Shown: positions 23,709 through 32,286 of the stretch, one piece after another | How the letters are laid out: every line of letters starts with the position of its first letter | Position numbering within the stretch: position 1 is the stretch's first letter | DNA from: Xanthomonas sacchari | GTDB taxonomy: Bacteria > Pseudomonadota > Gammaproteobacteria > Xanthomonadales > Xanthomonadaceae | DNA length: 64,000 nucleotides | Direction: 5' to 3' | NCBI RefSeq assembly: GCF_024266585.1 | Contig: NZ_CP100647.1 | Coordinates: 623,001 to 687,000, forward strand | Notes under the pieces: generated by a model | The model's input: the letters and a program-made list of their open reading frames with translations, nothing else | Told to the model about the DNA's origin: nothing | Database searches by the model: none | Translations under genes and position numbers: made by a program

Positions 23709-24620
23709 TCAACGTACCGTGCCGCCGTCGCGCTGGCGCCCGGCGAACAGCTTGCGCACGCCGGCGACCAGGGCCATCAGGCCGACCAGCACCAGCTTCC
23801 AGGCCTTGGCCAGCAGCAGGCCGAGCTTGGCGAACAGGCCGGCCTTGGCCGCCAGGCCGCCGCCGATCAGGGTGGCCAGGCCATAGCTGGCGATCTTGTC
23901 GGTGGACGGGTTGTGGTCGGCATAGCGGGCGCCGCTGTCGAACTCGGCCATCGGCAGCAACTGCTGCATGCCTTCGCGCACCTGCGCCAGTTCGCCCATG
24001 CCCGAGACCGCATTGAGGCTCAGGTAGCCATTCCGTCCGAGCACGCGGATGTCGTAGTTGAGGGTGTGCTCGCGCTCGCCCGCGAACGCCAGCTCGCGCG
24101 CCCAGTACAGCTTCTTGCTGCCGGTGTCGTAGCGCGGCGGCACCGCCCAGCCGACCAGGTCGACCTGCTCGTAGCCGGCCTTCTTGCGCTGCGCGTTGGA
24201 CTCGCGCGTCTCCTGCTGCATGTCCTTGAGCATGGCCTGGTAGTCGATCTTGCTGGCGTCCTCGTCGGACACGTAGCCGTCGTCGGAATAGGTGACCACC
24301 ACCGCCCAGCTGCCTTTTTCGTCGAGCGCGGGTTGGCGCGGCACGATCAGGCCCAGCACGTCGTCGTCGGGCGGGTTGCCCCAGTAGCTCTCCAGCACCC
24401 TGCGCGCGTCGGTCTTGTCCAGAAAGCGGAATGCCGGGCCGAGGTCGAAATGCACCTTGGCCTGCGGCAGTTCGATATGCCCGTCGCGGAAATGCAGCGA
24501 GCCGACGAACTGCTCGGCGGTCATGTCCGGGCCGCTGTCCTGGGCCTGGGCCGGAAGGGCGGTAGCGCACAGCGCACAGAAAAAAGCAGCCAGCAGGCCG
24601 CGCGGCGAGATCTTGATCAT
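23709..24620 (-). CDS. DUF2167 family membrane protein
   Basis: A 303-residue protein with a Sec signal (MIKISPRGLLAAFFCALCAT to AQAQ). ATG 24620 is preferred to the ATG 12 bases upstream because GGA precedes it at useful spacing. DUF2167 features include SWAVVVTYSDDGYVSDEDAS, IDYQAMLKDM, and a C-terminal pair of membrane helices (LATLIGGGLAAKAGLFAKLG and WKLVLVGLMALVAGV). The function is unknown. It stands alone behind the MoxR operon, 163 bp upstream of its first gene. Confidence 0.85.
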   Translation of the reverse strand: MIKISPRGLLAAFFCALCATALPAQAQDSGPDMTAEQFVGSLHFRDGHIELPQAKVHFDLGPAFRFLDKTDARRVLESYWGNPPDDDVLGLIVPRQPALDEKGSWAVVVTYSDDGYVSDEDASKIDYQAMLKDMQQETRESNAQRKKAGYEQVDLVGWAVPPRYDTGSKKLYWARELAFAGEREHTLNYDIRVLGRNGYLSLNAVSGMGELAQVREGMQQLLPMAEFDSGARYADHNPSTDKIASYGLATLIGGGLAAKAGLFAKLGLLLAKAWKLVLVGLMALVAGVRKLFAGRQRDGGTVR

Positions 24621-24763
24621 CGGCGATTCCATTCGTTCGGTGGCGTCCCCACGCCAGAGACGCATAGTGTCGCGCAAGCGCGTGGGGCGCGCCAGTCGCC
24701 AGCGCGCGCTCGTGCCGGTCCACGGTGCCGCGCGGCGTCCTGCCCGCGCGGCGCCGGCAGCGC

Positions 24764-25324
24764 TCAGGCGGGCGACGCCGGCGCAGGTCTTAGGCCGGCG
24801 TCGAAGGCGGCCAGCAACTGCGCGCCGTGTGGCCATGCGCCCAGGCCGCTGGCCGCATTGAGGTGTCCCAGGCGGTCGAGTTCGACCAGTCCGCTGCCCC
24901 AGTCGGCTGCGCAGCGGCGGCTGTAGGACGGCGCCGCGTACGGATCGTCGTTGCTGGCCACGATCAGGCTGGGAAACGGCAGCGGTGCGACCGGCACCGG
25001 GACGAAACTGGCCGCGTGCGCATGCGGGAACGCGGCGCTGTGCGGATCGGGCACCGCAACCAGGAAGGCGCCGCGCGGCAGGCGTTCGGCGCGCGCGGCC
25101 CAATGCGCGACCAGCAGGCAACCCAGGCTGTGCGCGATCAGCAGCGGCGGTGTGGCGCAGTGCTGCACGCAGCGGTCGAGCGCGCTCAGCCAGTCGTGCA
25201 GTTGCGGGTGCGCGAACGACGCCGGCTGCAGCCGGCGCATGCGCGGGTCGTGCTGCTGCCAGAGGGTTTGCCAGTGCTCCGGCCCCGAGTCGCCGATGCC
25301 CGGCACGATCACCACGTCCTGCAT
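24764..25324 (-). CDS. RBBP9/YdeN-type alpha/beta hydrolase
   Basis: A 186-residue small serine hydrolase. It begins MQDVVIVPGIGDSGPEHWQT, has the nucleophile elbow AHSLGC, the acid residue in ASNDDPY, and the His in LGHLNAASGLG, all in family order. The length fits the RBBP9/YdeN group. The substrate is not predictable; bacterial members include esterases of unknown role. It diverges from the Lrp-type regulator gene. Confidence 0.85.
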   Translation of the reverse strand: MQDVVIVPGIGDSGPEHWQTLWQQHDPRMRRLQPASFAHPQLHDWLSALDRCVQHCATPPLLIAHSLGCLLVAHWAARAERLPRGAFLVAVPDPHSAAFPHAHAASFVPVPVAPLPFPSLIVASNDDPYAAPSYSRRCAADWGSGLVELDRLGHLNAASGLGAWPHGAQLLAAFDAGLRPAPASPA

Positions 25325-25449
25325 GCGCTACGCTCCGTTGGAGGAAAGCGTGAGTGTCGCGCTGCCTGCCTGGCACCGCCATGGCGATGCATCGGCGCAA
25401 GCGGCGGTTTTCCGATGAATCCACGGTGCATGACGAGGGGGCGAAGCGA

Positions 25450-25923
25450 GTGGCGGCGAAAACCTGGCGGGGCGATGCGCTGGATTACGCGATCCTGGAG
25501 GCGCTGCAGTGCGACGGCCGCATTGCCCTGGCGGCGCTGGGGCGGCGCATCGGCCTGTCGCAGCCGGCGATGTCCGAGCGCGTGCGCCGGCTCGAGGAAC
25601 AGGGCGTGATCACCGGCTACACCGCGCGTGTCGATCCGCGCGCGCTGGGCCTGGCGACCTCGGCGATCGTCCGCCTGCGCACCACGCATGCGCAGATCGG
25701 CGCGTGCCTGCAACTGTTCGCGCAGATGCCGCAGGTGCTGGACGTGCACCGGGTCACCGGCGAGGACTGCTTCGTGCTGCGCGTGCTGGTGCCTGCGCCG
25801 GCGCAACTGGAGCCGGTCATCGATGCCCTGGCGCGCTTCGGTGCGGTGACCACCAGCGTGGTGCTGCGCAGCGAGACGCCGCGCCCGATCGGCCGCGCGT
25901 TGCTGGCGTTGGCGGCGGAGTAG
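25450..25923 (+). CDS. Lrp/AsnC family transcriptional regulator
   Basis: About 157 residues from GTG 25450, which has GAGGGGG eight bases upstream and gives the usual family length; ATG 25381 or an even earlier GTG are possible. The N-terminal helix-turn-helix is LAALGRRIGLSQPAMSERVR followed by RLEEQGVITGYTA, then the Lrp ligand-binding RAM domain with VLDVHRVTGEDCFVLRVLVP. It probably responds to an amino acid and may control the divergent hydrolase gene. Confidence 0.88.
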   Translation: MAAKTWRGDALDYAILEALQCDGRIALAALGRRIGLSQPAMSERVRRLEEQGVITGYTARVDPRALGLATSAIVRLRTTHAQIGACLQLFAQMPQVLDVHRVTGEDCFVLRVLVPAPAQLEPVIDALARFGAVTTSVVLRSETPRPIGRALLALAAE

Positions 25924-25932
25924 CGGTGGCGG

Positions 25933-26484
25933 CTACTCCGACGCCGCCGCGGCCGCGCCCAGATAGCGGTCCTTCAGCCGCACGTAGTGCTGCGCCGAGT
26001 AGTGCAGGCTCTCGATCTCCTTGTCGCTGAGCATGCGCGCCTTGCGCGCGGGATTGCCCAGCCACAGCTCGCCTTCGCCGACGGTCTTGCCCGGGCCGAC
26101 CACCGCGCCGGCGCCGACGAAGCCGTACTTCTTCACCGTGGCGCCGTCGAGGATGCAGGCGCCCATGCCGATCAGGCACAGGTCCTCGATGGTGCAGGCG
26201 TGGATGATGGTGCCGTGGCCGACGGTCACGTCCGCGCCGATCAGGGTCGGATAGCCGGCCGCGTTGAACGGGCTGTGGTGGCTGACGTGGATGATGGTGC
26301 CGTCCTGGATGTTGCTGCGCGCGCCGATGCGCACGTAATTGACGTCGCCGCGGATCACCGTGCCCGGCCATACCGACACGTCGTCCTCCAGCACCACGTC
26401 GCCGATCAGGGTGCAGGCCGGATCCACATAGACGCGTGCGCCCAGTTGCGGGGTCTTGTCGAGGTAGGGGCGAAGCGGGGACAT
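25933..26484 (-). CDS. gamma-carbonic anhydrase family protein
   Basis: A 183-residue left-handed beta-helix protein starting MSPLRPYLDKTPQLGARVYV. Hexapeptide repeats fill residues 15-130, with the zinc-site histidines in HVSHHSPF and GHGTIIHACTIED. The rest is a C-terminal helix. Homologues (YrdA, PaaY-like) are common and their activity varies, so real carbonic anhydrase activity is only possible. It is convergent with the Lrp gene and divergent from the quinate operon. Confidence 0.87.
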   Translation of the reverse strand: MSPLRPYLDKTPQLGARVYVDPACTLIGDVVLEDDVSVWPGTVIRGDVNYVRIGARSNIQDGTIIHVSHHSPFNAAGYPTLIGADVTVGHGTIIHACTIEDLCLIGMGACILDGATVKKYGFVGAGAVVGPGKTVGEGELWLGNPARKARMLSDKEIESLHYSAQHYVRLKDRYLGAAAAASE

Positions 26485-26598
26485 GGCGCTCTCCGGCGGT
26501 GGGCGGCCGGCGGCCACGCGGGCGCCGATGATAGCGTGGCGCCCGGCGCCGGTTGCCGCCTTCGGAACGCCCGCAAGGACGGGGCCTTGCGGGCGTTT

Positions 26599-26656
26599 GT
26601 GCGATAAACGCACTGCCAATCGATATTCGCACTTGAATGGTGCAGTGCGATAAAAC
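26599..26656 (+). promoter_or_regulatory. PcaR/PcaU-like operator cluster before the quinate operon
   Basis: Three related sequences: GTGCGATAAACGCAC (26599-26613), CGATATTCGCAC (26621-26632) and GTGCGATAAAAC (26645-26656). The first matches the PcaR-type box GTTCGATAATCGCAC (recalled from the protocatechuate regulators of the IclR family) at 13 of 15 positions; the second at 11 of 12 over its length. The 10-mer GTGCGATAAA is repeated 46 bp apart. They lie 110-167 bp before the start of the beta-helix gene. Confidence 0.55.
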
Positions 26657-26765
26657 TAGCGTTGCCGCTGTTCCGGCGCCTGGCAGCGCACGACGTGTGC
26701 GCAGATGGCCGCCGTGCCGTCGCCGCCCGCCGCCGGCGCGGTCCCGATTCTGTTGGAGATGGTGC

Positions 26766-28274
26766 ATGTCCTGTGCGTTTTCCCGCGGCCTGGCCCTGCT
26801 CGCGGCCCTGCTTCCCGGCGCCGTGCGCGCCTACCAGGCCGAGCCGGTGCCGCCGGCGCCCAGCGTGCTGACCGTGGACCGCTATGCCGACGACGATGCC
26901 CCGGGCTCCCTCCGCTGGGCGATCACCACCGCCAACCAGGCGCCCGGCCGCTACCGCATCGAGATCGCCGCGGTCGGCGCGCCGTCCTACGTGATCCGCC
27001 CGCGCGCGCCGTTGCCGGCGTTGCAGGGGCCGCTGCAGGTGGTCGGCCTGGCACGGGCGCACGACGGCCAGTACATCGCCATCGACGGCGCCGGCTACAT
27101 CCAGGGCAAGGGCACCGCCGCCTGCCCGGGCGCGGAGAAGGGCCAGTTCGGCACCAACGTGCGCAGCACCACGCTGCCCGGCCTGGTGCTGCGCGATACC
27201 CATGGCGTGGAGCTGAGCGGCCTGGAGATCCGCAACTTCTGCATCGGCGTGCTGATCAACCGCGCCAGCGACAATGTGCTGCGCGACAACCGCATCGTCG
27301 CCAACCACGGCGGCGCCGGGGTGATGCTGACCGGCGACGACGGCAACGGCCAGTCCACCGCCACCACCACGGTACGCAACCGCATCGTGCGCAACACCTT
27401 CCTCGACAACGGCGACGGCCTGGAACTGACCCGCGGCGCGGCCTGGAACCTGGTGGCCGACAACCTGTTCCACTCCACCGATGCCAACCCCGAGCCCTCG
27501 CAGGGCATCGAGATCCTGTGGGGCAACGACAACACCGTGCTGCGCAACCGGTTCGAGCGTTATTCCGACGGGCTGCAGATCAACTGGGGCAACCGCAACA
27601 CCATCGCCGACAACGACTTCGCCGGCAATTCGATCGGGGTCAGCGTCAGCGGCCGCGACAACCTGATCGAGGGCAACCGCCTGGTCGGCAACGGCATCGG
27701 CATCGCGGTGCGTCCGCAGCCGCGCAGCGAACCCAACCGGTTCAGCGCCAACCTGCTCTCCGGCAACGGCCTGAAGATCGAGCGCTGTTTCGCCGGCGGC
27801 GCCTGCGCACCGGGCCAGCCGCGCGGCGCCATCGTGTTCGGCGTGCCCGGCCTGGAACACGCGGCCTTCGTCGGCTCGCGCGGCATCGGCGTCGATCCGG
27901 ACCCGCGCAAGCGCGCGGCGATCTGCGGCGCCGCCGCCGCGGACGGCTGCCAGCCGCCGCCGAACTTCGGCCAGGCCGCCCCGCAGTTGCGCGCGATCGA
28001 ACGCGGCGCGGGCGTGCCGCAGGTGCAGGGGACCTTCACCGGCCGGCCCGGTCACCTGTACACGGTGGAACTGTTCGGCAACCGCCGCCCTGGCGACGAC
28101 GAAGCCGAACGCTATCTCGGCCGTGCCGAGGCGTCGGTGGATGCGCAGGGGCAGGGCCGCTTCGCGCTGCCGCTGGAGGCCGACAGCGCGGATCTGGCCA
28201 CGCTCACCGCCACCGTCACCAGCGACGATGGCGCGACCTCGCCGCTGAGCGCGCCGCTGGCGGTGGCGCCGTGA
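26766..28274 (+). CDS. secreted beta-helix protein, probable QuiC-like 3-dehydroshikimate dehydratase
   Basis: A 502-residue protein with a signal peptide (CAFSRGLALLAALLPGAVRA). Residues about 40-340 form right-handed beta-helix coils, seen as repeated N-x-(V/I)-x-x-N units such as DNVLRDNRIVANHGGAGVML and NRNTIADNDFAGNSIGVSVS. Other segments are DAPGSLRWAI and a Cys pair near 355. It heads an operon with an OprB porin and a periplasmic dehydroquinate dehydratase. In Acinetobacter quiBCXA the dehydroshikimate dehydratase QuiC is of similar length and, to my memory, the same fold. By context it would turn 3-dehydroshikimate into protocatechuate in the periplasm. The activity is inferred, not shown. 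Confidence 0.6.
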   Translation: MSCAFSRGLALLAALLPGAVRAYQAEPVPPAPSVLTVDRYADDDAPGSLRWAITTANQAPGRYRIEIAAVGAPSYVIRPRAPLPALQGPLQVVGLARAHDGQYIAIDGAGYIQGKGTAACPGAEKGQFGTNVRSTTLPGLVLRDTHGVELSGLEIRNFCIGVLINRASDNVLRDNRIVANHGGAGVMLTGDDGNGQSTATTTVRNRIVRNTFLDNGDGLELTRGAAWNLVADNLFHSTDANPEPSQGIEILWGNDNTVLRNRFERYSDGLQINWGNRNTIADNDFAGNSIGVSVSGRDNLIEGNRLVGNGIGIAVRPQPRSEPNRFSANLLSGNGLKIERCFAGGACAPGQPRGAIVFGVPGLEHAAFVGSRGIGVDPDPRKRAAICGAAAADGCQPPPNFGQAAPQLRAIERGAGVPQVQGTFTGRPGHLYTVELFGNRRPGDDEAERYLGRAEASVDAQGQGRFALPLEADSADLATLTATVTSDDGATSPLSAPLAVAP

Positions 28275-29599
28275 GCCGTGTCGCTCCCGCCGGCGCTCGC
28301 GCGGTGCGACGCCTGCCGTCGTTGCCGGTCTGGTCGCTGCTGGCCGCGGCCGTCGCCTTCGCCCCGTCCGGCGCCGCCGCGCAGGACGCCACCGACCTGG
28401 CGCACAGCACCTTCAGCGGCGACTGGGACGGCGTGCGCAGCGACTGGCTGCGGCGCGGCGTCAACGTGCGCGGCGACTATGTCGGCGAAGCCATGGGCCT
28501 GGTCGACGGCGGCCGCGGCGAGCGCGGCGCGCGCTATGCGCAGCAGGTGCGGATGGGCGTGGACCTGGACCTGGCGAAACTGGCCGGCTGGGACGGCGGC
28601 ACAGTGCATGTGACCCTCAACGACCGCCGCGGCCGCAGCACCTCGGCCGACCTGCTCGGCAACCGCTTCCCGATCCAGGAAGCCTACGGCGGCCAGTTCA
28701 CCCGGCTGACCGAACTGAGCTACGACCGCCGCTTCAACGACGGCCGTTCCTACGTCAAGGCCGGCTTCTATGCGATGGGCAACCAGTTCGGCGCGCACAC
28801 GCTGCTGACCAACTTCGTCAACGCCGCGTTCTGCGCGCATCCGCTGGCGATGTCCGGCAACAGCGGTTGGTACAACTATCCCAACGCGCGCTGGGGCGCG
28901 GAGGTGGCGCAGCAACTGACGCCGGCGGCGAACCTGCGGGTCGGCTGGTTCCAGGTCAATCCCCGCACCAACAACAACGTGCACACCGCGTTCGACCTGG
29001 CCGCGCGCGGCACCACCGGCTCGCTGTTCCCCGTGGAGCTGACCTGGACGCCGGGCGCCGGCGGCGCCTATCCGGGCACCTACAAGTTCGGCGGCTACTA
29101 CGACTCCTCGCGGGTGCCGCGCAAGGGCCTGGATCCGCGCGCCACCACCGGCCGCGACGGCGCCTACCTGCTGGTCGAACAGAAGCTTTACTCGCCCGGT
29201 GGCGAACGTGGGCGCGGCCTCACCGGCTTCGCCCAGTACATGGTGTCCGACCGCGCCACCGCGCAGATCACCCGCTGGTACGCGCTGGGCGGGGTGTACC
29301 AGGGCATCGGCCGGCGCAGCCAGGACCGCATCGCCCTGGGCTACGTCGGCGCCGACATCAACCATCGCCTGCTCGACGCGCGGCGCGCGGCGCTGCTCGA
29401 TGCCGGCGTGCCGCCGGACGCGCCGGTGTTCGCGCTCGACACCGCCGAGGAACTCTACGAACTGTCCTACAGCGCGCAGCTGACGCCGTGGCTGATGCTG
29501 CGGCCGGATGTGCAGTACATCGTCAACCCCGGCACCTTCGCCTATGCGCGCACCGACAACGCGCTGGCGGTGGGGCTGCAGGTCAAGCTCACCTTCTGA
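28271..29599 (+). CDS. OprB-type carbohydrate porin (QuiX-like)
   Basis: A 442-residue outer-membrane protein. The start is GTG 28271, overlapping the previous stop (GTGA). After a signal peptide (to GAAAQ) the protein has the OprB layout: FSGDWDGVRSDWLRRGVNVR at the N-terminus, aromatic-ended strands throughout, GGYYDSSRVPRK in the middle and VQYIVNPGTFAYARTDNALA before the terminal strand VGLQVKLTF. Ending in Phe is normal for BamA-inserted barrels. It probably lets quinate or shikimate into the periplasm. Acinetobacter QuiX is a related porin-like protein in the qui operon. Confidence 0.87.
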   Translation: MSRVAPAGARAVRRLPSLPVWSLLAAAVAFAPSGAAAQDATDLAHSTFSGDWDGVRSDWLRRGVNVRGDYVGEAMGLVDGGRGERGARYAQQVRMGVDLDLAKLAGWDGGTVHVTLNDRRGRSTSADLLGNRFPIQEAYGGQFTRLTELSYDRRFNDGRSYVKAGFYAMGNQFGAHTLLTNFVNAAFCAHPLAMSGNSGWYNYPNARWGAEVAQQLTPAANLRVGWFQVNPRTNNNVHTAFDLAARGTTGSLFPVELTWTPGAGGAYPGTYKFGGYYDSSRVPRKGLDPRATTGRDGAYLLVEQKLYSPGGERGRGLTGFAQYMVSDRATAQITRWYALGGVYQGIGRRSQDRIALGYVGADINHRLLDARRAALLDAGVPPDAPVFALDTAEELYELSYSAQLTPWLMLRPDVQYIVNPGTFAYARTDNALAVGLQVKLTF

Positions 29600-29636
29600 G
29601 CGCGCGCTGCGCGCCTCCTTGCCCAGGCCGATCCCG

Positions 29637-30542
29637 ATGCCCCTGTTTCCACCACGACTGATGTTCCTGTGCTGCGCCGGTCTGCTGCTGGCGTCGCCGT
29701 TGCAGGCCGCGCCCGCGGCGCTTCCGGCAGCGGCGCCCGCGTCAGCGCCCGCGGCGGCCCCGTTGCCGGCGCCGCAACTGCTGCAGATCCGCGGGCTCGC
29801 CATCGGCACCGGCCTGCCGAAGATCATCGTGCCGATCACCGCCCATGACGCCGAGCAGGCGCTGGCGCAGGCGCAGCGCATCGCCGCCTCGCCGGATGCG
29901 GACATGGCCGAATGGCGCATCGACCTGATGGACGGCGCCACCGACGCGGCGGCGCTGGCGGCATTGGGGCCGCGCCTGGCGCAGGCATTGCACGGCAAGC
30001 CGCTGCTGCTGACCTTCCGCACCAACGCCGAGGGCGGTGCGGTGCCGCTCGACGATGCCGCCTACGGCGCGCTGTACGCGCGGCTGCTGGACGCGCGCTT
30101 CGCCGACCTGCTCGACGTGGAGATGTTCCGCGACCCGGCGGTGGTGCGGCAGCTGGTGCAGCACGCGCACCGGCAAGGCGTGTACGTGGTGATGTCCAGC
30201 CACGACTTCCACGCCACCCCGCCGGTGGCCGAGATGGTGGCGCGGCTGCAGCGCCAGCAGGCGCTGGGCGCCGACGTGCTGAAGATCGCGGTGATGCCGC
30301 GCGACCCGGGCGACGTGCTGCATCTGCTCGACGCCACCTGGCAGATGCGCCAGCGCAGCGGCCAGCCGCTGCTGACCATGGCGATGGGGCCGCTGGGCGC
30401 GGTGTCGCGGCTGTCCGGCGGCACCTTCGGGCAGAGCCTGACCTTCGGCATGCTCGGCAGCGCCTCGGCGCCGGGGCAGATCGACGCGGTGCGGTTGCGG
30501 CAGGCGCTCGACGCGCTGCATGCCGCCGCGCCCCCCAAGTAA
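29637..30542 (+). CDS. periplasmic type I 3-dehydroquinate dehydratase (QuiB-like)
   Basis: A 301-residue protein. The first 25 residues (PRLMFLCCAGLLLASPLQAA) form a Sec signal peptide, followed by an Ala/Pro linker. The type I dehydroquinase domain (about 55-300) has EWRIDLMD, the catalytic His in VVMSSHDFHATP, the Schiff-base Lys in GADVLKIAVMPRD and the substrate-binding Arg in MGPLGAVSRLSGG, then LTFGMLGSASAPGQI. Biosynthetic AroD is cytoplasmic, so the signal peptide marks this as a catabolic enzyme making 3-dehydroshikimate from dehydroquinate in the periplasm. Confidence 0.88.
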   Translation: MPLFPPRLMFLCCAGLLLASPLQAAPAALPAAAPASAPAAAPLPAPQLLQIRGLAIGTGLPKIIVPITAHDAEQALAQAQRIAASPDADMAEWRIDLMDGATDAAALAALGPRLAQALHGKPLLLTFRTNAEGGAVPLDDAAYGALYARLLDARFADLLDVEMFRDPAVVRQLVQHAHRQGVYVVMSSHDFHATPPVAEMVARLQRQQALGADVLKIAVMPRDPGDVLHLLDATWQMRQRSGQPLLTMAMGPLGAVSRLSGGTFGQSLTFGMLGSASAPGQIDAVRLRQALDALHAAAPPK

Positions 30543-30590
30543 GCCCGCGACGCTGCGGTTCTCGTTCGCCGTTCTAGCAGGAGTGTTGCC

Positions 30591-31898
30591 ATGAGCCATG
30601 CCGCCGCCCCGCCCACCGCCCTGGTCCTGGAGCGCATGAGCGGTTTCCAGTGGACGGCCATTGCGGTCTGCGTGCTGTTGAACATGCTGGACGGGTTCGA
30701 CGTGATGGTGATGGCGTTCATCGCCCCGCACGTGTCGGAGGCCTGGCACTTGTCCGGCAAGCTGCTGGGGATCGCGCTCAGCGCCGGGCTGGTGGGCATG
30801 GCGCTGGGCTCGCTGCTGCTGGCGCCGCTGGCCGACCGCTGGGGCCGCCGCAACATGATCCTGTGCTGCCTGGCGATCCTGACCGTCGGCATGGCCGCCT
30901 CGGCGCTGGCGCAGAACATCTGGCAACTGGCCGTGCTGCGCGTGTTCACCGGCATCGGCATCGGCGGCATGCTTGCCGGCGTGGGCGTGATCACCGCCGA
31001 ATACGCAAGCCCGAAGTGGCGCAGCACCGCGGTTGCGCTGCAGGCCACCGGCTATCCCATCGGCGCCACGCTCGGCGGGCTGGTCGCCGCGGCGCTGCTG
31101 GAACGCTGGGGCTGGCACGCGGCCTTCCTGTTCGGCGCCCTCGCGTCGCTGCTGTGCATCCCGGTGGTGCTGGCGCTGCTGCCCGAATCGTTGGATTTCC
31201 TGCTCAGCCGGCGCCCGCCGGATGCGCTGGCGCGGCTCAACGCGCTGCTGGCGCGCATGCGCGCACCGACGCTGGACGCGCTGCCGCCGCGGCCGCCGGT
31301 GCAGGAGAAGGCGGGTTACGCGGCGCTGTTCACCCCGCGCCTGCGTCGCAACAGCGTGCTGATCGCGCTGGGCTTCTTCATGCACATGTTCGCCTTCTAC
31401 TTCGTGCTGAGCTGGACGCCCAAGCTGCTGGTGCAAGCCGGGCTGTCGGCCGAACAGGGCGTCACCGGCGGCGTGCTGCTGAACCTGGGCGGCATCGTCG
31501 GTGGCGCGGTGTTCGGCGCTCTGGCCGCACGCTTCGCGCTGCCGCGGTTGACCGCGGCCAGCTTCCTGATCGCCGCACTGGGGATGGTGGTGTTCGCCAC
31601 GCTGGGCGCGCAGCTGCAGCTGGCCTTCCCGGTGGCCTTCGTGATCGGCGCGGCGCTGTTCGGCTCGATGGCCGGCCTGTATGCGGTGGCGCCGATCGTG
31701 TTCGAGCCGACCGTGCGTACCACCGGCCTGGGCTGGGCGATCGGCATCGGCCGCGTCGGCGCGATCCTCTCGCCGATGACCGTCGGCGTGCTGGTCGACG
31801 CCGGCTGGCAGCCGGCCAATCTGTACTACGTGCTGGCGTTGCCGCTGCTGGTGGCCATTGCCGCGGTGTTGACGATGCGGCTGCAGCCAGCGCGTTGA
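30591..31898 (+). CDS. AAHS-type MFS importer for aromatic acids (PcaK-like)
   Basis: A 435-residue twelve-helix MFS protein starting MSHAAAPPTALVLERMSGFQ. The first helix has the aromatic-acid:H+ symporter signature MLDGFDVMVMAFIAP, and loop 2-3 has LADRWGRRNM. A stretch VLSWTPKLLVQAGLSAEQGV is also typical. It is the last gene of the quinate unit, 48 bp after the dehydratase gene, and would carry the periplasmic product (protocatechuate or dehydroshikimate) into the cytoplasm. Confidence 0.87.
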   Translation: MSHAAAPPTALVLERMSGFQWTAIAVCVLLNMLDGFDVMVMAFIAPHVSEAWHLSGKLLGIALSAGLVGMALGSLLLAPLADRWGRRNMILCCLAILTVGMAASALAQNIWQLAVLRVFTGIGIGGMLAGVGVITAEYASPKWRSTAVALQATGYPIGATLGGLVAAALLERWGWHAAFLFGALASLLCIPVVLALLPESLDFLLSRRPPDALARLNALLARMRAPTLDALPPRPPVQEKAGYAALFTPRLRRNSVLIALGFFMHMFAFYFVLSWTPKLLVQAGLSAEQGVTGGVLLNLGGIVGGAVFGALAARFALPRLTAASFLIAALGMVVFATLGAQLQLAFPVAFVIGAALFGSMAGLYAVAPIVFEPTVRTTGLGWAIGIGRVGAILSPMTVGVLVDAGWQPANLYYVLALPLLVAIAAVLTMRLQPAR

Positions 31899-32245
31899 AG
31901 CCAGGGCGACCCGCCGGGCGCGCGCTGCGCCAACCTCCGAGAACAACGCGCTTGACGGCGCTGGCGGTGCCGGCCTGGCCTGTGTCGCTCCCTCGGCGCC
32001 GCTGCCCGGCGCCGGGACCAATGTGGCGGCGGTGACGTTCGGCGACCACCAATTCCAGCGCTGGACGGGCACTGCAGGCGCCGTGTGCTGGCACCGTGCC
32101 AGCGTCGCGCATCTGCCCCCCACCTTCCGGATCCTCGGACGTGGTGGGCATGGAACTTGTGCGTTCTCGGTGCCCGGCATCGCGGTGCCGGCCACCATGC
32201 TGCGCCCGGTCGAGGCGCCCTGAGGCCCCAAGGACGCGGGGCCAG

Positions 32246-32274
32246 CCATTGCCACCGCGCGCGGGTGGCAATGG
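32246..32274. terminator. bidirectional stem-loop between convergent quinate units
   Basis: A perfect 11-bp stem CCATTGCCACC / GGTGGCAATGG with a 7-nt loop, between the importer gene (ending 31898) and quiA (ending 32287). There is no long T-run on either side, so termination strength is uncertain. The rest of the 388-bp gap (31899-32286) has no credible gene; one plus-strand frame ending at 32223 lacks protein character. Confidence 0.5.
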
Positions 32275-32286
32275 TGCGGCGTGTTC

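Noticed and set aside
32023-32223. 66-codon plus-strand frame after the MFS gene
   Set aside because: No ribosome site, no homology pattern, and it lies in a convergent gap with a terminator-like stem.
29742-32255. Minus-strand open frame of 837 codons across the dehydroquinase and MFS genes
   Set aside because: Same shadow effect; the plus-strand genes carry catalytic motifs and signal peptides.
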